Below, one piece after another: positions 1 through 6,452 of a stretch of 7,443 nucleotides of DNA. Position numbers and translations under genes: made by a program. The DNA lies in contig URZG01000106.1 of NCBI GenBank assembly GCA_900552325.1, positions 1-7,443 on the forward strand, in the 5' to 3' direction. This DNA comes from an uncultured Porphyromonadaceae bacterium. GTDB taxonomy: Bacteria; Bacteroidota; Bacteroidia; Bacteroidales; Muribaculaceae. The notes under the pieces were generated by a model. That model saw only the letters and a list, made by a program, of their open reading frames with translations. It had not been told where the DNA came from and did not search any database. The first letter of the stretch is position 1, and each line of letters begins with the position of its first letter.

Positions 1-3000
1 GGCGTCGGCATCGGCGGGGCCGTTGATGGCCGTGGCCTCGAGGTCGTCGATCTGGCGTTTCACGGTTGCGTTTGCCGAGGTGTTGTTGCCGGCGTAATGG
101 TCGGCATCGTAGTTTATGACGGCGAAGATGGTGTTATCTTCGGAGGCGTCGGCGGGGAGGGTTGCCGTGAAGTCAAGTGTCGTGTATGCTCCGGCTTCGA
201 GGGCGGGGATGTTGGCCGTTGCCAGTTCAGTGGTGCCATTGAAGAGGGTGGCTGTTGCTTCTGCGGATGCGAGGTTGCCGATGTTTTCTACGTGGAACTG
301 CACGTGGAACTCTTCGCCGGCTTTCACCATGGCGGGAGCCGTGAGAGCACCGGCCTTGAGGTCGGCGGCTTCGGGTGTGGCTACGGTGTTGGTGGGCGCA
401 GTCTCACCTTCGGGATAAACCGTGGTGACGAAGAAGCGGCGCACGGGGATCAGCGGCGCACCCGGCTCGGAGAGATTGTCGCCGGCGGCGTCGGCCAGTG
501 AGCGGACAGTCTCTTCGGGGAGAGCCGGAACGGTGAATGTGCCGGTTGTGACAGGGATTACTTCATCGTTGAGGCGTCCCACACCCTCTTCATACACATT
601 GTATCCGGTGGCGTTCACTGCCACAACTTCTTTGATGGAGATGTCGTCGACCCACATGGCCATATCGGTTCCATATTCACTGTTGTTGAGCTGAATGGCG
701 ATATGTCTGGCGTTCGATGGAATGTTGTTGACGTTGATGCGCACCATCTTGTCTCCATAAAAATCGCTATAGGAAGATGAGGTGTTTATGTTTAGGTTGG
801 ATGCCAGCCGATGATTGTAGTCAAATCCTGCGGTGGGGTCGTCGGGGTTGATTTCCTGGTCGGTCCAGTACACTATGTAGCCGTAGCGGGCGTAGGTATA
901 GTAGTCCACATACTGTGCGCCCAGAAGGAACGAAAGTTCTCCTTTGTTCCCTTGTGCAAACTCCAGAACGGGAGAGATGATCCAGTCGTTCTGTTCGTCA
1001 CCATACGAGTTGCCGCAGTAGTTCACGCCGAGGACTTTGGTGCCGTCGGCGTCGGCGGGCTTGTCGGCGACTGTAGCTACGGTGAGTTTTGTAGTGGGGG
1101 CTGCGGGCTGAGCCTCGGCGGCGCCGAGGTTGTCCTTGTCGAGTATCATCCAGCCGTTGATATTGTCGGTGGCTCCGTCAGCGCAGTCTTCGAATGACTC
1201 CTTGATTTCAAGGAGGGGACGGTCGGGGTCAACGAGCGGAGTCCAGGAGAGCTGCACCGATTTGTCGGGCTGCACGGCGAACTTGAGGTCGGTTGTGGCG
1301 GGGCAGTCGGTGTAAACAAGGAATCGGGGTATGATTGTGGCTTCGGACGAGGAGTTGTTCCCGGGGTTGTCGTCGGCAGCGCACTGTACTTCGAGTTTAA
1401 ACTTGTATTCCTCCACATCTTTCACTTCCATTGCGGTGAAGGGAAGTGTCAGGCTGAATGTTTGGCTCTTGAGCGAGGGGAGATCGACAGTTTCGGGGAG
1501 GACGATTTCGCCGGGATAGTCGGTGATGAGGCTGATGGTGTAGTCGGAGGCCGATACGAATTCGGCGCCTTTGTTGGCTACGGTGAAGGTTAGCTCCGTG
1601 GAGTTACCTGAAATCACGTCGCGTGGCACGGAAATCTCGCCGGCTTCGAGGTCACACCCTTCAAGGTTGAATACCTGCACGTTGTCTATGGCCATGGCGT
1701 AGTCGTAGGCCGAAATTGATGTGAACGCCAGGCGGATGTTGTCGTTGGCTCCTTCCACGGCTTCGGCGAGGCTGAATGTGTAGTTGCGCCATCCTGAGCT
1801 TTCGCCGTTTTCAAGCGATGCCGAGATGTGCCCCCCCTCGAAATCGGTCCACTCGCCGCCGTCGCGGGAGTACTGCACTTTCATCGAATCGGCGCCGGAA
1901 CGTTTGTAGAACCAGAAGCTGAGCACGCCGTTGATTATGCTGTTGATGTCGATGGAGGCGGTGTAGAGACGGGAGCTATGGCCTCTGGAGGCATAGTAGC
2001 TGTTGTACCATACGAGGCCGCCATCCTCGTCCTGAGGCGTGCATGTAGGATTGCTGCCGATGTTTTTCGCCTCCCATTGATAAGTACCCGAAATCAGCTC
2101 CACGCTCCAGCAGGCATTGAGTGCGGGATTGCCTTCGCTGTCGACGAACGAGTCGGCGAACGGCAGATGGAGCTTGCCAATTTTGATGGCGTTTGATTCG
2201 GCGGGAGTGGAGGTCTTGATGCCGTATTTCACGGTCACGCGGTAGGTGAGGTTCACAAGAGTCTCGGAGGTGATGCTCTCGCTGAAAGTGGTTGCCGCAA
2301 GGTTGGTGGCTACGACAGTCTCGGCGTCGCCGAGCACGCGGGTTACATCGTAGGAGAGTTGCGTGGGGTCGAGATCTATGTCGTGAATACCGGTGTCGGG
2401 AGCCGTCCATGTCAGGGTGGCGGTTGTGCCGTTGTGTGTCAGGGTCACATCGGATGCTGCCTTGGGTTCTTCGGGGCCGATGTAGGCGCTGAGGTTGATG
2501 CGCCCTGAGGCTTCGGTGCCGGAGATGGCTTCCACATAATATACTACTGTGCCGGCAGGGGCGCTGTCGTCGGTCCAAGTCACTGTCTCGCCTGCCGTTG
2601 CGTTATCGTTCTGCACCAGCATGGGGTCGGAGTCGCCCGAGCCCATCAGGAGGCGGTAGATTTTGTAAGTGAGGTTGTCGCCGAGGTCATCGCCCCCCTG
2701 GTTTTGGGTGGGCATGGTGAACGATACGGTGGCTTTCAGCGCTCCCGAGGGGTCGGGAGTCACTTCAAGGCCGGTGGGCGCGAGCGGTTCTGTCGGCGAG
2801 CCGTAGTCCATCAGCTTGAAGTTGTAGATGCGTGCGGCATCGAGGGAGTGGAGCGAGATCTTGTAGTTACCGGCTTCCTGCACCGTGATGTTGACCCTCT
2901 CGGTCTTGTCTGTGGATGCTGTCGTCTCAAAGCCGAATCCGCGCAACTCTTTGAGTACGGTGAAGGTATGAGGATCGGTGCCCTGACCGAAGAGAACGTC

Positions 3001-3351
3001 GATCGAAGCTTTGGAGCCCGAGGATTGGGAATACATCGAGGGCTGGAGGGTGAGCACATACTGGTGCCCGGGCTGGAGTTCGATGTCAGGAGTGACAAGG
3101 TACTCATCATATTCAGAAGAATACATGTCGTTGAGCTGCAGGTACATCGGGTAGCCGTAAGTCATTGACCAGGGTCGTGATGTGCGGCCTCCTTCGATGT
3201 CGCTCAGCCATGTGCATTGGTTCAGATACTGGACGGCGGAATACGCTGTAAGGTCGACCAGCGTAACCGGATCAGCGGCTTGCATCCTTGCCGGCAAAGC
3301 CGTCAGGGCGAGCAGGCAGAACAGAAGTGCGCGTGAGAATAATTTCTTCAT
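1..3351 (-). CDS. Large secreted multidomain adhesin-like protein (Fn3, choice-of-anchor J, CARDB); C-terminus beyond window
   Basis: The frame is open for 1117 codons from the ATG at 3351 to the window edge; an in-frame stop (3358-3360) lies just upstream of the ATG, which fixes the start. Residues 1-25 form a signal peptide: Lys-Lys, a Leu-rich core, then ARMQA before ADP. The modules I can read are: residues 26-185, a beta-sandwich with the anchor-J-like signature YLVTPDIEL; 186-295 and 296-392, two Fn3-like domains (YKIYR, TATLTWTAP); 394-563, a MAM/choice-of-anchor-J domain ending AMAIDNVQV; 566-675, a CARDB-like domain ending in NPGNNSS; 683-990, an Fn3-like domain that seems interrupted by a second anchor-J/cleaved-adhesin domain (716-908, ESFEDC, NDWIISPVLEF, AMWVDDISI); and 996-1100, a second CARDB-like domain, with another beginning at about 1102. 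These modules are typical of Bacteroidota surface or secreted proteins that bind carbohydrate or protein. A T9SS tail at the unseen C-terminus is likely but unproven. No catalytic domain is visible. Domain names come from motif reading, not from profile searches. Confidence 0.9.
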   Translation of the reverse strand, partial: MKKLFSRALLFCLLALTALPARMQAADPVTLVDLTAYSAVQYLNQCTWLSDIEGGRTSRPWSMTYGYPMYLQLNDMYSSEYDEYLVTPDIELQPGHQYVLTLQPSMYSQSSGSKASIDVLFGQGTDPHTFTVLKELRGFGFETTASTDKTERVNITVQEAGNYKISLHSLDAARIYNFKLMDYGSPTEPLAPTGLEVTPDPSGALKATVSFTMPTQNQGGDDLGDNLTYKIYRLLMGSGDSDPMLVQNDNATAGETVTWTDDSAPAGTVVYYVEAISGTEASGRINLSAYIGPEEPKAASDVTLTHNGTTATLTWTAPDTGIHDIDLDPTQLSYDVTRVLGDAETVVATNLAATTFSESITSETLVNLTYRVTVKYGIKTSTPAESNAIKIGKLHLPFADSFVDSEGNPALNACWSVELISGTYQWEAKNIGSNPTCTPQDEDGGLVWYNSYYASRGHSSRLYTASIDINSIINGVLSFWFYKRSGADSMKVQYSRDGGEWTDFEGGHISASLENGESSGWRNYTFSLAEAVEGANDNIRLAFTSISAYDYAMAIDNVQVFNLEGCDLEAGEISVPRDVISGNSTELTFTVANKGAEFVSASDYTISLITDYPGEIVLPETVDLPSLKSQTFSLTLPFTAMEVKDVEEYKFKLEVQCAADDNPGNNSSSEATIIPRFLVYTDCPATTDLKFAVQPDKSVQLSWTPLVDPDRPLLEIKESFEDCADGATDNINGWMILDKDNLGAAEAQPAAPTTKLTVATVADKPADADGTKVLGVNYCGNSYGDEQNDWIISPVLEFAQGNKGELSFLLGAQYVDYYTYARYGYIVYWTDQEINPDDPTAGFDYNHRLASNLNINTSSSYSDFYGDKMVRINVNNIPSNARHIAIQLNNSEYGTDMAMWVDDISIKEVVAVNATGYNVYEEGVGRLNDEVIPVTTGTFTVPALPEETVRSLADAAGDNLSEPGAPLIPVRRFFVTTVYPEGETAPTNTVATPEAADLKAGALTAPAMVKAGEEFHVQFHVENIGNLASAEATATLFNGTTELATANIPALEAGAYTTLDFTATLPADASEDNTIFAVINYDADHYAGNNTSANATVKRQIDDLEATAINGPADADA
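628..1206 (-). other. Choice-of-anchor-J/cleaved-adhesin module inside an Fn3-like domain
   Basis: This is residues 716-908 of the large exoprotein. It carries the family hallmarks in order: ESFEDC followed by GW at the start, NDWIISPVLEF in the middle, an aromatic-rich stretch with a YIVYW strand, and the closing strand AMWVDDISI. Directly before it lies the first half of an Fn3-like fold (ATTDLKFAV...VQLSWTPL, from about residue 683). Directly after it the second half appears to resume (GYNVYEEG, FTVPALP, RFFVTTVYPEGE, to about residue 990). The reading as an insertion is inference from strand order. Cleaved-adhesin domains are known from gingipain-type haemagglutinins of Porphyromonas. Confidence 0.6.
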
Positions 3352-3407
3352 GCTGATTTATTGGAAAAAACGGGTTTGGATGATTTTGAGGGAGGGGGGT
3401 GTCGGCG

Positions 3408-3423
3408 CTTCTCCCGGGAGAAG
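3408..3423. repeat. 16-bp perfect palindrome next to a longer palindrome
   Basis: The bases cttctcccgggagaag read identically on both strands (8-base arms, centre between 3415 and 3416). One base separates it from the 34-bp palindrome at 3425-3458. As RNA on the minus strand it would form a 6-bp stem with a CCGG loop. It lies 57 bases upstream of the large exoprotein start. Function unknown. Confidence 0.85.
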
Positions 3424-3424
3424 T

Positions 3425-3458
3425 ATTATAAGACAAGGGCATGCCCTTGTCTTATAAT
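3425..3458 (-). terminator. 34-bp perfect palindrome, probable terminator of the FISUMP gene
   Basis: The left arm attataagacaagggca (3425-3441) is the exact reverse complement of 3442-3458. As RNA it gives a 15-bp stem closed by a CATG loop, beginning 15 bases after the FISUMP stop codon, which suits a transcription terminator. The descending arm on the minus strand is U-rich (TTGTCTTATAAT), but no clean U-tract follows, so this is not a textbook intrinsic terminator. Because it is symmetric it could also be a protein-binding operator for the downstream gene. The palindrome itself is certain; its function is inferred. Confidence 0.55.
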
Positions 3459-3473
3459 GTAACTGTGCAGATG

Positions 3474-4853
3474 TCAGTCGTGTACGGGGCGCACCTGATA
3501 GCCGCCTGCGCGCGATCCCCAGCGTTTGATATCGGGGCTCGAGAAGGAGGCGCCGTAGCCGTTGCGTCCGGCGTAGAGTATGTAGCTGCCAGAATCGTTG
3601 CCTGATTCGGATTCGCCCGAACGGATAATCACGGATTCGTTGCCGCGGTAGGAATAACCTTTATATCCGATGGAGTCGTAGGCGGGGATGGTGATGGAGT
3701 TGCCGTTGGGTCCTGTGACTTTAGCTCCGGAGGTGGTGAATTCCCAGGTGCACTCGTCGATCAGCTCCTGGAGCTCGGCTTTGGTGGGCATGCGCCAGCC
3801 GTCGCCGAGGATCTGTGTGGCGCAGTCATATTCTGTGCCGCAGATGTTCGCGCCGGTGTCGAAGTATTCGCCCGGGTCGGCGGCAGTACCGCCGTAGGGA
3901 TTCCAGAGAGTGTAATTGTAGACGTGGGTGTATGGCTTCTCGAACATCTCGCCCCAGCAAAGGAAAGCGCCGCGTCCGGCGGGGGAGGAGGCTCCGAGGT
4001 TGCACGAAGCCCACTTGACACCCGAGGGGAGTCCGAGGTCGATCATTTCAGGCGCTTTGTCCGACACGTTGCTCTGATCGGGCACGGGGCCGTAGACGGC
4101 TCGGACGTTGAACCCTACTTCGGGATAGTCATATCCGTCGGCCATCTGGTAGTTGGCATCGAGACATGCGCGGTAGTTGCGACATTCCTGAGTGGAGGCT
4201 CCGGGCTGGAATTCCACCTCTGAGGCGGTCCAGAGGAAGGCGTTGGTGCCGTCGTGGGTGTGCTCGGCGTCGACCATGTTGCCCGCGCAGGGGAAGAAGA
4301 TGGTGTTGCCGTTGACTTTGGAGGTGCCGAGCATACCTGACACCCCGTTGATGCCTGTTTTCTGCCAGGAGCATCCGAAAATCAGCTCGTTGAATTCCTC
4401 ACGGGTGGGCATGCGCCACTGCTCTCCCCATTTCATGTGTGCCACATCGTAGTAGGAACCGGTGATGGTTGTGCCGAGGCGGTAATATTTTTCCCATTCG
4501 TCGCAGTCCCAGTCGTTGTAGTCCGGGTAGTACCACTGGTATGTTTCCAGCGAGTATTCCTCCTTAGGTTCGGTTTCGCCGTAAGCGTAGAAGTTGCCGG
4601 CCTCCTCGGGTGCGGTGGCGCCCATGTTGTAGGTGGCCCATTTTACCGAGAGCCCGAGGTCGACCATTCGGTCGCCGGGCTGCGGTCCGGGATCTTCCCC
4701 TTCGCCTTCGAATGTGATCTTCACTATATCGCTGACTTTGCGGGTCTCGGAAGAGCCGTCGGCCAGGTGTATACGCATAATCTTCTGAGCCTGGGCGCAT
4801 GATGCTATGCCTGCGAAGGTAAGCGCCAGCAACAGATATTTGTTGATCTTCAT
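3474..4853 (-). CDS. Exported tandem FISUMP-domain protein
   Basis: The protein has 459 residues. An N-terminal export signal (residues 1-22) ends GIASCAQAQ. It fits both a lipobox (IASC, Cys19) and a signal peptidase I site (AQA before Gln), so lipoprotein or secreted form is undecided. Residues 26-50 form a short segment, VSDIVKITFEGE, common at the head of Bacteroidales surface proteins; a Pro/Gly-rich linker follows. Two copies of the Fibrobacter succinogenes major paralogous (FISUMP) domain make up the rest: 63-255 (MVDLGLSVKWATYNMGA ... WRMPT ... VGFNVRAVYG) and 270-459 (MIDLGLPSGVKWASCNLGA ... WRMPT ... GYQVRPVHD). The domain is widespread in surface proteins of Fibrobacter and Bacteroidota, and its biochemical role is not established. 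No T9SS tail is present; the protein ends with the second domain. Eleven cysteines are spread along it. The gene lies 73 bases after the small T9SS-tail gene with no terminator seen between them, so the two are probably co-transcribed. Confidence 0.87.
   Translation of the reverse strand: MKINKYLLLALTFAGIASCAQAQKIMRIHLADGSSETRKVSDIVKITFEGEGEDPGPQPGDRMVDLGLSVKWATYNMGATAPEEAGNFYAYGETEPKEEYSLETYQWYYPDYNDWDCDEWEKYYRLGTTITGSYYDVAHMKWGEQWRMPTREEFNELIFGCSWQKTGINGVSGMLGTSKVNGNTIFFPCAGNMVDAEHTHDGTNAFLWTASEVEFQPGASTQECRNYRACLDANYQMADGYDYPEVGFNVRAVYGPVPDQSNVSDKAPEMIDLGLPSGVKWASCNLGASSPAGRGAFLCWGEMFEKPYTHVYNYTLWNPYGGTAADPGEYFDTGANICGTEYDCATQILGDGWRMPTKAELQELIDECTWEFTTSGAKVTGPNGNSITIPAYDSIGYKGYSYRGNESVIIRSGESESGNDSGSYILYAGRNGYGASFSSPDIKRWGSRAGGYQVRPVHD
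3477..4667 (-). repeat. Tandem intragenic duplication encoding two FISUMP domains
   Basis: Copy 1 is encoded by about 4089-4667 and copy 2 by 3477-4046. Both share the opening (M-V/I-DLGL...VKWA..N.GA), a Cys-Trp pair (CSW, CTW) about 14-20 residues after a WRMPT block, and a closing V-R motif. At DNA level most similarity has decayed, but an identical 15-base stretch, ggtgggcatgcgcca, survives at 3783-3797 and 4404-4418, over the WRMPT codons. The duplication therefore looks old. Confidence 0.8.
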
Positions 4854-4927
4854 AGGAAAGTAACTGTTCGTAATTATTTTATATCAACAGGTTGTGACAG
4901 CGGAGCGCGATGTGTATCTGCGTCGTG

Positions 4928-5392
4928 TCAGAAGGATACTTTTGTTACGAATCCTGCCACCCGTACGATGTATATGCCGGAGGCCATGTTGCGGAGGTCG
5001 AGCGAGTAAGTTCCGGAGGCGGTGGTGTTGACAACCATGCGGCCGTCGGTGGTGTATACGCTCACGGGAGCGTTGTCGGGTACGTTTGAGAAATTCAGTG
5101 AGCCGTTGTCCATGGTCATGACGATTCCGGGAATCTCGGTTTTTTCAACCGAAGTGGGAACGTCAACGAAGTCGATTGACTCCACATTGTTGAAGTCGAA
5201 GGTGACCCCTGCGGGATGCGCCGTGGAGGTGACGGTGAAGCGGGCGGCATGCATCTGCAGCTCGGGTTGAGTGTCGAAAAGGAAGGTTACGGCCTCGCCG
5301 GAAACTGGTTGAACGCGCACGGCGGTGGGCGCATCGGCTGCCGATGCGACGAAAGCTACCGTCAGGACTAAAAGAAGTAATAGTTTTCTCAT
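4928..5392 (-). CDS. Small secreted protein with T9SS type A-like C-terminal sorting domain
   Basis: The protein has 154 residues. Residues 1-18 are a signal peptide (MRKLLLLLVL core, cleavage near ASA before ADAP). Residues 20-80 are a short beta-rich segment containing FDFNNVESIDFVDV. Residues 95-154 resemble the Por-secretion-system (T9SS type A) sorting tail: APVSVYTTDGRMV, then SLDLRNMASGIYIVRVAG, ending KVSF. In the known system such tails direct proteins across the outer membrane and are removed during attachment. Apart from signal and tail only about 75 residues remain, so either the mature protein is tiny or the tail-like fold is the working part. It is the first gene after the frd terminator, with a candidate promoter about 80 bases upstream, and leads an apparent two-gene unit with the FISUMP gene. 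No catalytic motif is visible. The function is unknown. Confidence 0.82.
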   Translation of the reverse strand: MRKLLLLLVLTVAFVASAADAPTAVRVQPVSGEAVTFLFDTQPELQMHAARFTVTSTAHPAGVTFDFNNVESIDFVDVPTSVEKTEIPGIVMTMDNGSLNFSNVPDNAPVSVYTTDGRMVVNTTASGTYSLDLRNMASGIYIVRVAGFVTKVSF

Positions 5393-5452
5393 GTATATGT
5401 TATTTGTAATTCTGTATAATCGGGTGTGATGTCAGCAAAATATGTGAAAAAT

Positions 5453-5488
5453 GATGCATAATGTTTGCGATATGCAAAATTATGCATC
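5453..5488 (-). promoter_or_regulatory. Inverted repeat overlapping a candidate promoter: operator or attenuator hairpin
   Basis: The left half has gatgcataat (5453-5462) and tttgc (5464-5468), separated by one unpaired G at 5463. The right half has gcaaa (5474-5478) and attatgcatc (5479-5488). The arms pair over 15 bp around the loop gatat. The right half contains the candidate -7 element. On the minus strand the hairpin is followed at once by ATTTTTCAC (5444-5452), so the transcript could also fold into a terminator-like structure in the leader. The symmetry is directly visible; its role as operator or attenuator is inferred. Confidence 0.6.
5475..5482 (-). promoter_or_regulatory. Candidate Bacteroidota -7 promoter element (TAATTTTG)
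   Basis: On the minus strand this reads TAATTTTG, an exact match to the Bacteroidota primary-sigma -7 consensus TAnnTTTG, about 82 bases upstream of the small secreted-protein start. The -33 element is poor: the best candidate is a TTG at 5507-5509, with a spacing of 24 bases, longer than usual. It is the only exact match I found in the intergenic regions of this window. Confidence 0.5.
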
Positions 5489-5606
5489 TTTGAGATAAAT
5501 ACGCATCAATAACGGTTAAAAGATGTTAATAGGTATTCTGTGGTGGCATTTTGCAGTGAAAAAACGGTGTGTTCTGGCGATTGTGCTGCGGCCGGGGGTG
5601 CGTCAT

Positions 5607-5641
5607 GAAAAATAGAGCGCGCCGCAGAAAGCGGCGCGCTC
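5607..5641 (-). terminator. Intrinsic terminator of the frd operon
   Basis: A perfect 11-bp GC-rich stem, gagcgcgccgc (5615-5625) against gcggcgcgctc (5631-5641), closes a five-base loop (agaaa). On the minus strand it is followed by TATTTTTC (5607-5614). It starts 31 bases after the frdB stop codon, so it ends the fumarate reductase transcript and separates it from the secreted-protein genes. Confidence 0.92.
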
Positions 5642-5672
5642 GTCGGTCGTTATAAGATTGTCAGGCTACGGA

Positions 5673-6428
5673 TCAGTCGGCGATCTTGGCCTTGATGAAC
5701 TCGCGGTTGAGGCGGGCGATGTTGCTCAGGGAGATGTTCTTGGGACACTCGGCAGCGCAGGCGCCGGTGTTGGTGCAGTTGCCGAAGCCGAGCTCGTCCA
5801 TCTTGCGCACCATTGCTTTGGCGCGGCGTGCGCGCTCAACCTGGCCCTGGGGCAGGAGTGCGAACTGGCTTACTTTTGCAGCCACGAAGAGCATGGCGGA
5901 GCCGTTCTTGCAGGCGGCCACGCAGGCGCCGCAGCCGATGCAGGTGGCGGAGTCCATGGCCTCGTCGGCGATCTCCTTGGAGATGGGGAGGTTGTTGGCA
6001 TCCTGTGCGCCGCCGCAGTTGAACGACACGTAGCCGCCGGCCTGCTGGATCTTGTCGAAGGCGTGACGGTCGACCATGAGGTCGCGGATCACGGGGAAAG
6101 CTGCCGAGCGCCAGGGCTCGATTGTGATTTCGTCGCCGTCGTTGAACTTGCGCATGTGGAGCTGGCATGTGGTGATGCCCTGCACGGGGCCGTGGGGATG
6201 GCCGTTGATGTAGAGGGAGCACATGCCGCAGATGCCCTCGCGGCAGTCGGAGTCGAACACTACGGGTTCCTCGCCTTTCTCCACGAGCTGCTGGTTGAGC
6301 ATGTCGAGCATTTCGAGGAAGGAGGAGCCGGTGGATACGTTGTCAACGCGATATTTGACGAACTGACCCGGCTCTTTGGGCCCACGCTGACGCCAAATCT
6401 TGAGGTTTACGCTAATTGTATGTTCCAT
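5673..6428 (-). CDS. frdB: Fumarate reductase/succinate dehydrogenase iron-sulfur subunit
   Basis: The protein has 251 residues, the usual length for this family in Bacteroidales. It passes electrons from the membrane cytochrome subunit to the FrdA flavin through three clusters, on the cytoplasmic side of the inner membrane. The N-terminal ferredoxin fold binds [2Fe-2S] with Cys62, Cys67, Cys70 and Cys88 (CREGICGMC). The C-terminal helical domain holds CIGCGACVAAC (Cys163, 166, 169, 173) and CTNTGACAAECP (Cys218, 224, 228). By family precedent Cys163, 166, 169 and 228 bind [4Fe-4S], while Cys173, 218 and 224 bind [3Fe-4S]. The start is fixed by an in-frame TGA four codons upstream. It follows frdA by 24 bases with no clear ribosome-binding site, as is usual in this phylum, and precedes the operon terminator. 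In anaerobic Bacteroidales the enzyme works mainly as a fumarate reductase, making succinate; sdhB is the equivalent name. Confidence 0.97.
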   Translation of the reverse strand: MEHTISVNLKIWRQRGPKEPGQFVKYRVDNVSTGSSFLEMLDMLNQQLVEKGEEPVVFDSDCREGICGMCSLYINGHPHGPVQGITTCQLHMRKFNDGDEITIEPWRSAAFPVIRDLMVDRHAFDKIQQAGGYVSFNCGGAQDANNLPISKEIADEAMDSATCIGCGACVAACKNGSAMLFVAAKVSQFALLPQGQVERARRAKAMVRKMDELGFGNCTNTGACAAECPKNISLSNIARLNREFIKAKIAD

Positions 6429-6452
6429 ATCTGTATATCAGTGTGGGGAGTG

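Noticed and set aside
97..3168. Several 100-200-codon open frames inside the first 3.3 kb (for example plus 97-501, 811-1197, 1828-2196, 2704-3168 and minus 1976-2578)
   Set aside because: All overlap the single 1117-codon minus-strand frame with signal peptide and repeated domains; their own translations are Arg/Pro/Ser- or Gly/Val-rich shadows.
3389..3400. G-rich run as a G-quadruplex
   Set aside because: The run has a GGG and a GGGGGG tract only; four separated G tracts are not present.
3425..3458. TATAAT hexamers at both ends of the 34-bp palindrome as -10 boxes
   Set aside because: They are a by-product of the symmetry, there is no matching -35, and Bacteroidota primary promoters use TAnnTTTG instead.
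3408..3458. Invertible (phase-variable) promoter
   Set aside because: The palindrome arms abut without an intervening segment to invert, and no recombinase gene is in the window.
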